A stretch of 46,164 nucleotides of DNA from Thermithiobacillus tepidarius DSM 3134 (GTDB lineage: Bacteria > Pseudomonadota > Gammaproteobacteria > Acidithiobacillales > Thermithiobacillaceae), in NCBI RefSeq assembly GCF_000423825.1, contig NZ_AUIS01000020.1, forward strand, positions 1 through 46,164, given 5' to 3'. Position 1 is the stretch's first letter. Every line of letters begins with the position of its first letter. This document shows positions 6,987-15,304 of this stretch, one piece after another. Position numbers and translations under genes: made by a program. A model generated the notes under the pieces. It was not told the origin of the DNA, searched no databases, and saw nothing but the letters and a program-made list of their open reading frames with translations.

Positions 6987-9884
6987 ATGCCTTCGATAAA
7001 ACCTGCGTTTTGGCACTACGCTGCTGCCTTGCTGCTCAGCGCGCTGGCCTTTTTCATCAATACGCTGCTGTCGCCCTACGGGGTGGCGCCTCTGGCTTTT
7101 TCCATCGCCGCGGTGATGCTGAGCGCATGGCTCGGCGGCTGGGGACCGGGGTTGCTGGCGACCGCCATGCTCGCCTTCGCGCTTCTGCACTTTCTGCCTC
7201 CCTTCGCCTCCTCCGAAGCAGCGCCCCTGTACGTGGTCTCGCGTCTGGCCAGCTTCATCCTGCTGGCGCTGCTCATCACCTGGCTCAGCGATCTCCTGCG
7301 CAGCGCCCTGCGGCGGACCGAAGCGGCGCAGGCGGATGCGGCCTTTCTCGCCGAAACCGGTGTGCTGCTGTCGGAATCCCTGGATTACACGACCACGCTG
7401 CAGCGCCTGGTCCAGGCGGCCGTTCCACGCTTTTGCGACGCCTGCATGGTGGACATGGCGCAACAGGATCGCTCCTTCGAGCGCGTGGCCGTGGCCCATC
7501 ACAATCCCGCCAAGGATATGCTGCTGCGCGACCTGGGGCGGCTCTATCCGCCGGCTCCGAATCCCCGCTACGGCGTGTCCAAGGTCATCGACACCGGTCG
7601 TCCGGAAGTTCTGGCAAGGGTGACCGACGACATGCTGGCTGCCGTGGCGCGGGATGGGGAGCACCTCGCCGCGCTGCGGCAGCTGAAAATCCGCTCCTAC
7701 ATGTGCGTGCCTCTCATCGCCCGCGGCCGCACCCTGGGTGCCATCTCCTTCATCCTGTCGGAATCGACTCGCCGCTACGGGCCGGCGGATCTGGCCCTGG
7801 CGGAGGAGTTGGCCCGCCGGGCCGCCCTGGCCGTGGACAACGCCCGGCTCTACAGCGAGGTCTGCGCGACCGAACAGCAGCTGCGCGCGCAACTGAATTT
7901 CACCCGGGCCTTGACCCAGTGCCTGGGGGAAGGTGTCTATGCGCTGGATCTGGACGGCCGGCTCAGCTACATGAATCCCGCCGCGGAACGCATGCTCGGC
8001 TGGACGGAAGCGGAGCTGCGCGGCCGGGTGGTGCACGACCTCATTCACTTTCAGCATGCCGACGGCAGCAGGCATCCCCGCAGCGAGTGCCCCACCACGG
8101 CGGTCATGCGTTCGGGCGAACCGGTGCGCATCGATGACGATGTCTTCACCCAACGGGACGGCTCGCTGCTGCCGGTGGCCTACACCGCTTCGCCCATCAC
8201 CGACGGCGACAGCAAGGGGGCGGTGCTCGCTTTCCACGACATCAGCGAGCGCAAGCGCAACGAAGCTCTGCTGCGCGGCCAGAAGGACCTGCTGGAGACC
8301 ATCGCCCGCGGTGCGGCACCGGAAGCGGTGTTTGGCGCCTTGGCTGCTTTCATGGAGAGCCAGGCCCCCGGCTCGATGTGCGCCGTCCTGGTCCTGGACG
8401 ACAGCGGCAGGCATTTCCGTTGCGCCGCACCCAGCCGCTTGCCGTCCGAGGTCGTTGACCTGGTCGAGGCGATGGCCGTCGCTCCCGGTGCCGGGCCTTG
8501 CGCCTGCGCCGCGGCGGCCGTGGACAAGGCGCCGGTCTTCGTGGCCGACATCATGGAGGATCCGCTCTGGAAGGATTACCTGGACTTGGCCCGCCGCCAT
8601 GGGCTGCGCGCCTGCTGGGGCGCGCCCATTCTGGGGTCCGACGGCAGCGTGCTGGGTGCCATCACCATGGACTTTCACGAACCGCGCCGTCCCAGCCCGC
8701 GGGATCGCCAGCTGATCGACATCTCCACCCACTTGGCCGCCATCGCCCTGGAGCGCAGCCAGGCGGAAAAGCGCTTGCGCGAGAGCGAGGCGCGCTTTCG
8801 CGCCACCTTCGATCAGGCGGCGGTGGGCATGGCGCAGACGCAGCCGGACGGACGGTTGCTCCAGGTGAATCAGCGGCTGTGCGACATGCTCGGCTACGCG
8901 CCCGAGGAACTCTTGCAAAAGCGCTTTCAGGACATCACCCATCCGGCGGATCTGGAATCGAATATCGCCTGGGTGCAGCGACTGCTGGCCGGCGAGATCC
9001 AGACCTTCACCATCGAAAAGCGCTATTTGCGCAAGTGCGGCGAGACCTTGTGGGCCAACCTGACCGTGTCGCTGGTGCGCGCGGGGGGCGAACAGCCCGA
9101 CCACTTCATTGCGATCATCGAAGACATCGGGGCGCGCAAGCGGGCGGAAGCGGAGATCCGGCGCCTGAACGCCAGCCTCGAGCAGCGGGTGGCGGAGCGT
9201 ACCGCCGAGCTGCAGGCCAGCAACCTGGAGCTGGAGGCGTTCAGCTACTCGGTGTCGCACGACCTGCGCGCGCCGCTGCGCGCCATCAACGGCTTCAGCC
9301 AAGTGCTGCTGGAGGACTACGGCAAGCGGCTGGACGAGGAGGGCAGGCGCTATCTGGCGCGGGTGCGCGCCGCCAGCGAGCGGATGGCCGATCTCATGGA
9401 CGCCCTGCTGAATCTGTCGCGGGTGACGCGCAGCGAGATGCAGCGGGAACAGATGAATCTGAGCGCCGCGGCGCACAAGATCGCGCGGCAACTGCAGCAG
9501 GCCGAACCGCAGCGGCAAGTCACCTTCGCGATTGCCGATGCGGTCACTGGCGAGGGTGATGCCAAGCTGCTGTGGCTGGCCTTGGAGAATTTGCTGGGCA
9601 ATGCCTGGAAATTCACCCGCGACTGCGCGGACGCGCGCATCGAGTTCGGCGTGCGGGAGGAAGCGGGGGAGCGGGTCTACTGCGTGCGCGACAACGGCAT
9701 CGGCTTCGACATGGCCTATGCCGACAAGCTCTTCGAGCCCTTCCATCGCCTGCACCCGCCTGCCCAATTCGAGGGCACCGGCATCGGCCTGGCCACCGTG
9801 CAGCGCATCGTCGCCCGCCACGGCGGGCGCATCTGGGCCGAAAGCACCGTGGGCCAGGGTGCGACCTTCTACTTCACTTTGTAA
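6987..9884 (+). CDS. Membrane-anchored multi-sensor histidine kinase (orphan)
   Basis: A 965-residue sensor kinase that should autophosphorylate on His and pass phosphate to an unseen response regulator. Residues 8-105 hold several hydrophobic helices of the KdpD-like DUF4118 type. Then come a GAF domain (about 120-285), PAS (about 300-420), a second Cys-rich GAF (about 430-585) and PAS (about 600-720), a short coiled coil, HisKA with FSYSVSHDLRAPLR (phospho-acceptor H758), and HATPase_c with the N box ENLLGNAWKF and G boxes DNGIGFD and GTGIGLA. The ATG at 6987 is preferred because the hydrophobic segment begins there; the open frame runs back to 6870. No receiver domain is fused and no regulator gene adjoins. 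The last 230 residues closely resemble those of the kinase at 43485. Confidence 0.9.
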   Translation: MPSIKPAFWHYAAALLLSALAFFINTLLSPYGVAPLAFSIAAVMLSAWLGGWGPGLLATAMLAFALLHFLPPFASSEAAPLYVVSRLASFILLALLITWLSDLLRSALRRTEAAQADAAFLAETGVLLSESLDYTTTLQRLVQAAVPRFCDACMVDMAQQDRSFERVAVAHHNPAKDMLLRDLGRLYPPAPNPRYGVSKVIDTGRPEVLARVTDDMLAAVARDGEHLAALRQLKIRSYMCVPLIARGRTLGAISFILSESTRRYGPADLALAEELARRAALAVDNARLYSEVCATEQQLRAQLNFTRALTQCLGEGVYALDLDGRLSYMNPAAERMLGWTEAELRGRVVHDLIHFQHADGSRHPRSECPTTAVMRSGEPVRIDDDVFTQRDGSLLPVAYTASPITDGDSKGAVLAFHDISERKRNEALLRGQKDLLETIARGAAPEAVFGALAAFMESQAPGSMCAVLVLDDSGRHFRCAAPSRLPSEVVDLVEAMAVAPGAGPCACAAAAVDKAPVFVADIMEDPLWKDYLDLARRHGLRACWGAPILGSDGSVLGAITMDFHEPRRPSPRDRQLIDISTHLAAIALERSQAEKRLRESEARFRATFDQAAVGMAQTQPDGRLLQVNQRLCDMLGYAPEELLQKRFQDITHPADLESNIAWVQRLLAGEIQTFTIEKRYLRKCGETLWANLTVSLVRAGGEQPDHFIAIIEDIGARKRAEAEIRRLNASLEQRVAERTAELQASNLELEAFSYSVSHDLRAPLRAINGFSQVLLEDYGKRLDEEGRRYLARVRAASERMADLMDALLNLSRVTRSEMQREQMNLSAAAHKIARQLQQAEPQRQVTFAIADAVTGEGDAKLLWLALENLLGNAWKFTRDCADARIEFGVREEAGERVYCVRDNGIGFDMAYADKLFEPFHRLHPPAQFEGTGIGLATVQRIVARHGGRIWAESTVGQGATFYFTL

Positions 9885-9901
9885 GGCTTGGATCTTGGAG
9901 G

Positions 9902-9927
9902 AGCCGGATAGGCGAGGCTATCCGGCT
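9902..9927. terminator. Bidirectional hairpin between convergent kinase and yqaJ genes
   Basis: Perfect 10-bp stem AGCCGGATAG (9902-9911) / CTATCCGGCT (9918-9927) with a 6-base loop. It lies between the kinase stop (9884) and the 3' end of the YqaJ gene. The right arm overlaps the YqaJ stop codon and last codons. There is no long T run, so it may terminate weakly or protect both 3' ends. Confidence 0.6.
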
Positions 9928-10778
9928 TGCTTGCGCTCGAGGGTGGAAATGGTGCAGACCAGGCTGCCCGGCTTGCGGTAGGGTTCCAGGTCCACCTCCT
10001 GGAGAAGCGGCACCTTGCCGTAATCGATGCTGCCCTTGCGGAAAGTCTTGGCGACCCGCACCCCGGCGCCCATGGTGACGCCGGTGCCGGCCAGGGCCTC
10101 CAGGCGCGCCCGGGCTTCGGCTTCGGCGGCCCTGGCCGCCTGCAGCGCCTGCTGGGCCTGCTGCCAAGCGCGGGCATGCCGCGCCCACTCGGCATCCTCG
10201 CGCAGCACGGGGTCCTGGGCGCCGAGTGGCGGCGGCTCGTCGGCTTGCACGTAGCCCCAGAAGGTGCGCTCGGCTTCCACCAGATCATGGATGTAGGCAC
10301 CATCCGGGTAGACCTCCACCAGCACGCCCTGCGCCCCGTCGAAGGACCAGAGGTGACACACTTCGGCGCCGGTCACGCTCAGTTGATGCTGAATCTGCGC
10401 GATGTACTTCTGCGGCACCTTGCCCGCCCGCGCCAGGGAATGATCCTCCGTCCCGGGACACTTGATTTCCAGGATGAGATCCTCGTCCAGGGAGATGCCG
10501 TCCAGGCTGGCCAGCATGAAATCGTGCTGGGGATGGATCCGGCAGTGCGGCTCCACGATGTTGCCGGTGTACGCCTCGTAGGCCGCGCGGGCGACCGGCT
10601 CCAGGGCGATGCCGCGGCGCATGGCCCCGGTGCGGGGCGCCGGCGCCCGGCGGCCGGTCTTGCTCTCCCACAGCTCAAAGGGCGTGGCCCAGGGCGAATC
10701 GCCTGTCACGATCGGGGCCTCGGACGAACCGATGCCCCGACTGCGCCACGCCAGCCAGTCGGCCGTGCGCTGCTTCAT
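9918..10778 (-). CDS. YqaJ-type phage recombination exonuclease
   Basis: A 286-residue member of the YqaJ/lambda-exonuclease superfamily (PD-(D/E)XK fold), which resects double-stranded DNA 5'-3' to give single strands for annealing. Catalytic features are visible: the N-terminal GIGSSEAP element (15-22), E60 in RRGIALEP, D93 in LASLDG, and E104-x-K106 in LEIKCPG, with a downstream QIQHQL helix that is typical of the family. Residues 190-225 are an Ala/Arg-rich coiled coil. The final 60 residues are an extension past the nuclease core. The start codon overlaps the stop of the upstream gene by 4 bp, so the two are translationally coupled. No phage structural, integrase or lysis genes are nearby. 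Confidence 0.9.
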   Translation of the reverse strand: MKQRTADWLAWRSRGIGSSEAPIVTGDSPWATPFELWESKTGRRAPAPRTGAMRRGIALEPVARAAYEAYTGNIVEPHCRIHPQHDFMLASLDGISLDEDLILEIKCPGTEDHSLARAGKVPQKYIAQIQHQLSVTGAEVCHLWSFDGAQGVLVEVYPDGAYIHDLVEAERTFWGYVQADEPPPLGAQDPVLREDAEWARHARAWQQAQQALQAARAAEAEARARLEALAGTGVTMGAGVRVAKTFRKGSIDYGKVPLLQEVDLEPYRKPGSLVCTISTLERKQAG

Positions 10779-11365
10779 GCCGCGGCCCGCCGCTTCTTCT
10801 CGAGCATCTTGACCGCCCGGTTATAGTCCTTGGCGGGCAGTTCCGCGAAGCTGGCGACGTGGAAGAAGGCCAGCATCTTGTCCACGTCCGCATGCACCTC
10901 GTCGGCCAGGGTGCGCAGATGCTCCTGCTGTTCCACCGTCACGGTGTCCACCTTCACTTCCTGCTGCTGGTGAATGGCGTTTTCCACCTCGTTGGCGCTG
11001 GCATACTCGCCGCCGTGCAGTCCCAGATTGGCCAGGGCCCGGCCCACCGCGCTGGTTTCGCAGTTCTCGATGGCGCTGGTGCGGTTGACCTGGCTGGAGT
11101 TGCGCCGCTCCTCGGCATAGCCGTTGCCGATCAGCACCCACTGGCCGTCATGGAAAAACTCGATGCGGGCCAGCACGATCACGCGCTCGTCGTTGGCCTC
11201 CACGATCTCGGTCAGAATGCGACCCTTGACGCCAAAGATTTCGCGGAAGACCTCGTTGCGTTGCGCGACGGTGGTGTAGCGCTTGCGGCCGAGCAGAATG
11301 CCCTTCTCGTTCAGTTCGGCAACCCGCTGCATGGCCGCTTTCAACAGTTTGTTCAACTCTTCCAT
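10775..11365 (-). CDS. Putative phage-type single-strand annealing protein (ERF-like)
   Basis: A 196-residue protein translated just before the YqaJ exonuclease, the usual place for a recombination partner. The block TSAIENCETSAVGRALANLG (about residues 96-115) resembles a segment shared by many phage ERF/RecT-type recombination proteins. The C-terminal EQQEHLRTL...AVKMLEKKR helical module also recurs in such proteins. The assignment to ERF is by resemblance and context only; a DNA-binding fold cannot be proven here. The start at 11365 is chosen because GGAG lies 6 bases upstream; in-frame ATGs at 11371 and 11377 are alternatives, and the frame is open to 11464. It overlaps the exonuclease gene by 4 bp. 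Confidence 0.65.
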   Translation of the reverse strand: MEELNKLLKAAMQRVAELNEKGILLGRKRYTTVAQRNEVFREIFGVKGRILTEIVEANDERVIVLARIEFFHDGQWVLIGNGYAEERRNSSQVNRTSAIENCETSAVGRALANLGLHGGEYASANEVENAIHQQQEVKVDTVTVEQQEHLRTLADEVHADVDKMLAFFHVASFAELPAKDYNRAVKMLEKKRRAAA

Positions 11366-11802
11366 ATTCATCTCCATACGTTCGCCTGCCGCATCCCGGC
11401 GGGAGGCGGCAAAACAGGGCGGTGCGCCCGGGGCGCCAGCAGGGTTGATCAGAGGCAGAAACAAAGCGCTTGGAAGCGGTTCCGGTGCTGGCGGTCGAAG
11501 CTGTTTCCCAAGCTATAATCAGACCGCGAAATCGCAGAAAAGTTTCCGATGGCGGGGAAAGTGGAAGAAGAAATATGAAAAGCCTGGGAAACCAGGAATG
11601 ATGGAGATGCGTCGTCAGGCGATCCCGCGTTCAAACAAAAGGATAAACGCTGGTGTTCGAGTTGTAAACATCCTTTGCAAGGCCGGAAACAAGGGGGCGG
11701 CCGGTGCGTGAGAGTGCCGGAAACCGGGGGTTTCTGGCCGCGGATGAAAAGTTGACCCGCTGATCGCCCGCATTAGGGGGGAAGGTCGCGCAGACGCGGC
11801 AC
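11366..11802. other. Intergenic region rich in inverted repeats between rlpA and the recombination operon
   Basis: A stretch of 437 bases with no convincing gene. It contains several potential hairpins: CCTGG-GAAA-CCAGG (11583-11596, a GNRA-type loop), AAAGGAT/ATCCTTT (11638-11644 with 11670-11676), and GCCGGAAACC/GGTTTCTGGC (11716-11725 with 11729-11738, one G-T pair). It also has an imperfect direct repeat GCCGGAAAC...GGGGG at 11682 and 11716. The first repeat copy can pair with the same 3' arm, so two folds compete. The content could be a structured leader of the minus-strand operon, a small RNA, or the scar of a lost element. Confidence 0.5.
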
Positions 11803-12606
11803 TCAGGGGAGCACCACCATCGCATTTATCCCCAGATCGTCGGCCAGGCGCAGCCTGACGGTTTCCGCTTCACGGCTGTCCGCGAAAGGGCCAATTCGGA
11901 CCTTGTAAAGCGTGCTCCCTGGCGATGGGTTGGACAGCACGCTGGCGTTGGCGATGCCCGCGCTCAGGAGCCGCTGGCGCAGTCCCTCGGCATTGCTGAC
12001 GAGGGCAAAGGCGCCGGTCTGCAGATAAACGCCCGCCGAAGCGGTGGACGGCAGCGCAGGGACTGCCGGCGCCACCGGCGGCGCGACGGGGACGGGTGCC
12101 GGGGCGGTCGGCAACGGCGCACCGCCCAAGGCCACCACTTCCACCGGCGCGGTGCCGGTGATGCCCAGGCGCTTGGCGGTGCCGGCGGACAGGTCGATGA
12201 GCCGGCCGTCGATGAAGGGGCCGCGGTCGTTGACCATCACCTCCACGGAACGGCCGTTTTGCAGGTTGGTCACGCGTACCAGGGTCGGCAGGGGCAAGGT
12301 GCGATGGGCGGCGCTGATGCCGTCGGGATCGAAGCGGGTGCCCATGGAGGTGCGGTTGCCGGATTCCCAGCCGTACCACGAGGCGATGCCCCGTTCCCGA
12401 TAGCCGGCGCTGCTGGCCATGGGGTAGTAGGTACGGCCCCGGATGGTATAGGGCCGGTTGTAGGCGGCCTTGGGATTGGGGGCGCTCAGTTCGGGGCGCG
12501 GCGGCGTGGTGCTGCAGGCCGTCACTGTGAGCAGGGTCGGGAAGGCGAGCAGGAGCGCTATGGCGCTGCCGGTCACGCGGGGCAGGCGTGGGATTGCAGT
12601 CGACAC
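11803..12606 (-). CDS. rlpA: RlpA-like septal ring lipoprotein with SPOR domain
   Basis: Outer-membrane lipoprotein of the RlpA family, some members of which are lytic transglycosylases acting on denuded glycans at the division septum. A signal peptide ends in lipobox VTAC with C31 as the lipidated residue. The double-psi beta-barrel domain spans about residues 70-160 (GIASWYGWESGNRTSMG, then TLPLPTLVRVTNL and VNDRGPFIDGR with D127). A Pro/Ala linker (162-188) leads to a C-terminal SPOR domain (193-267) that binds denuded peptidoglycan. The family motif normally reads T-A-x-G-E-x-F-D; here it is T-S-M-G-T-R-F-D, so the putative catalytic Glu is Thr at position 90. It lies 44 bp after dapE on the same strand. 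Confidence 0.92.
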   Translation of the reverse strand: MSTAIPRLPRVTGSAIALLLAFPTLLTVTACSTTPPRPELSAPNPKAAYNRPYTIRGRTYYPMASSAGYRERGIASWYGWESGNRTSMGTRFDPDGISAAHRTLPLPTLVRVTNLQNGRSVEVMVNDRGPFIDGRLIDLSAGTAKRLGITGTAPVEVVALGGAPLPTAPAPVPVAPPVAPAVPALPSTASAGVYLQTGAFALVSNAEGLRQRLLSAGIANASVLSNPSPGSTLYKVRIGPFADSREAETVRLRLADDLGINAMVVLP

Positions 12607-12650
12607 GGTGATCTTCCTCGGAGGCTTGGTGTTGTTCTTGCCGCGGGCGG

Positions 12651-13796
<1,146 letters not shown>

Positions 13797-13887
13797 TTAT
13801 TTCGCTGGATGTATGTTATCTTGCCGGCACTTTATAGTGGCCGTTTTCAGTGGCGCCACGCCCTTCACGATGGAGATGCAGCGGATC

Positions 13888-14148
13888 ATGAGTCTTTACC
13901 GCAAGGGGGAGCCTTACCTCGTCAAGCTGGCGGCGGGCGAGGGCGCGAAGATCTGCAGCTGCGGCCAGACCGCGTCCCCGCCCTTCTGCGACGACAGCCA
14001 CATGCGCTGCGACGGCCGGCACCGTCCCTTCGTGCTGGCGCCCGCCGGCTTCCCCCAGCATGTCTGGGTGTGCGGCTGCGGCCGCTCGCGGGCCATGCCC
14101 TACTGCGACGGCAGCCACAAGGCGGCTCAGGAGCAGAAGGCCTCGTAG
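13888..14148 (+). CDS. Twin-CDGSH iron-sulfur domain protein
   Basis: An 86-residue protein with two iron-sulfur binding motifs of the form C-x-C-x2-(S/T)-x3-P-x-C-D-x-S-H. The first uses C23, C25, C34 and H38 (CSCGQTASPPFCDDSH) and the second C62, C64, C73 and H77 (CGCGRSRAMPYCDGSH). Each should bind one [2Fe-2S] cluster with three Cys and one His ligand. The first motif has CDDSH rather than CDGSH. Bacterial members are thought to have redox or cluster-transfer roles, but no specific partner is known. In-frame ATGs at 13870 and 13876 are alternative starts; GGAG lies at 13872-13875. Its last 22 bases overlap the convergent yffB gene. Confidence 0.9.
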   Translation: MSLYRKGEPYLVKLAAGEGAKICSCGQTASPPFCDDSHMRCDGRHRPFVLAPAGFPQHVWVCGCGRSRAMPYCDGSHKAAQEQKAS

Positions 14149-14471
14149 TCGGCCGGCCGGAAGCCCAGCTGGTAGGCGCCGTCACGCGCCAGCAGGGGAC
14201 GCTTCAGCAGGGTCGGATGGCGGGCCAGCAGGGCGATGGCCGCCTCCCTGTCCGCCACCGTCCTGTCCGCTTCCGGCAGCTGCCGCCAGGTGCTGGATTG
14301 GCGGTTGAGCAGACGCTCCCAGCCGAGGGCGTCGGCCCAGGTCCGCAGCATGGCCGCGTCCAGGCCGTCCCGGCGCAGGTCGTGGAAGCGGTGGGCGATG
14401 CCGCGCTCCTCCAGCCAGCGCCGCGCCTTGCGGCAGGTGTCGCAATTGGGAATGCCGTAGAGGGTGAGCAT
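14127..14471 (-). CDS. yffB: ArsC/Spx-family protein, YffB-like
   Basis: A 114-residue thioredoxin-fold protein of the arsenate reductase-like family. The N-terminus LTLYGIPNCDTCRKARRWL carries a C10-x2-C13 motif as in Spx/YffB proteins, and LLKRPLL with the GFRP segment follows near the C-terminus. E. coli YffB sits beside dapE, and this gene also lies within the dap cluster, 5 bp after dapD. A glutathione-dependent reductase role has been suggested for the family but is not shown by the sequence. The start at 14471 is set by homology to this N-terminus; the frame is open far upstream through dapD. It is convergent with and overlaps the CDGSH gene. Confidence 0.88.
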   Translation of the reverse strand: MLTLYGIPNCDTCRKARRWLEERGIAHRFHDLRRDGLDAAMLRTWADALGWERLLNRQSSTWRQLPEADRTVADREAAIALLARHPTLLKRPLLARDGAYQLGFRPADYEAFCS

Positions 14472-14476
14472 GGCGC

Positions 14477-15298
14477 TCAGATGTCCCGCAGCAGCTCGTT
14501 GATGCCCACCTTGGCGCGGGTCTTGGCGTCGACCTGCTTGACGATGACCGCGCAGTAGAGGCTGTACTTGCCGTCCTTGCTCGGCAGGTTGCCGGACACC
14601 ACCACCGAGCCGGCCGGGATGCGCCCGTAGCTGATCTCGCCGGTCTCGCGGTTGTAGATTTTGGTGCTCTGGCCGATGTAGACGCCCATGGAAATCACCG
14701 AGCCTTCCTCCACGATCACGCCTTCCACCACCTCGGAGCGCGCGCCGATGAAGCAGTTGTCCTCGATGATGGTGGGGTTGGCCTGCAGCGGCTCCAGCAC
14801 GCCACCGATGCCGACGCCGCCGGAGAGGTGCACGTTCTTGCCGATCTGGGCGCAGGAGCCCACCGTCGCCCAGGTGTCCACCATGGTGCCCTCGTCCACG
14901 TAGGCGCCGATGTTCACGAAGGACGGCATCAGCACCACGTTGCGGCCGATGAAGGAGCCCTTGCGCACCGCCGCCGGCGGCACCACGCGGAAGCCGCCGG
15001 TACGGAAGTCGTTGCTGTTGTAGTCGGCGAACTTGGGCGGCACCTTGTCGTAGTACTGGGTCTCGCCGCCGTTCATGCGGTAGTTGTCGTCGATGCGGAA
15101 GGACAGCAGTACGGCTTTCTTGAGCCACTGGTGGGTGACCCACTGGCCTTCCTGTTTCTCGGCCACGCGCAGCACGCCCTTGTCCAGGCTCTCGATCGCG
15201 TGGTGCACGGCCTCGCGCAGCTCGGCGCTGGTGCTGCGCGGATTGATGCTGGCGCGGTCCTCGAAGGCGGTTTCGATGATCTGCTGCAGGTTCGACAT
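14477..15298 (-). CDS. dapD: 2,3,4,5-tetrahydropyridine-2,6-dicarboxylate N-succinyltransferase
   Basis: Trimeric acyltransferase that transfers succinyl from succinyl-CoA to tetrahydrodipicolinate, opening the succinylase branch to diaminopimelate and lysine. The 273 residues match the family. The central part shows the hexapeptide pattern of a left-handed beta helix (for example [20 protein letters not shown] and [20 protein letters not shown]), and the C-terminus ends [10 protein letters not shown] as in many DapD proteins. The gene lies 6 bp after dapC and 5 bp before yffB, clearly one operon. Confidence 0.98.
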   Translation of the reverse strand: MSNLQQIIETAFEDRASINPRSTSAELREAVHHAIESLDKGVLRVAEKQEGQWVTHQWLKKAVLLSFRIDDNYRMNGGETQYYDKVPPKFADYNSNDFRTGGFRVVPPAAVRKGSFIGRNVVLMPSFVNIGAYVDEGTMVDTWATVGSCAQIGKNVHLSGGVGIGGVLEPLQANPTIIEDNCFIGARSEVVEGVIVEEGSVISMGVYIGQSTKIYNRETGEISYGRIPAGSVVVSGNLPSKDGKYSLYCAVIVKQVDAKTRAKVGINELLRDI

Positions 15299-15304
15299 AC
15301 GTCC

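Noticed and set aside
6789-9821. Long antisense open frame opposite the membrane histidine kinase (about 1010 codons)
   Set aside because: It is a GC-rich shadow of the kinase gene: low-complexity His/Gln/Gly/Arg-rich translation, no domain, no ribosome site, while the plus-strand frame has a complete kinase.
11655-11664. GTTCGAGT in the gap before rlpA as a possible remnant of the tRNA-Leu attachment site
   Set aside because: Only eight bases match the tRNA T-loop, which is too short; the flanking acceptor-stem sequence is absent.
11283-11711. Plus-strand open frame of 142 codons in the rlpA-recombination gap
   Set aside because: Half of it is antisense to the annealing-protein gene and the rest is basic low-complexity sequence with no ribosome site. 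I kept the region as non-coding.
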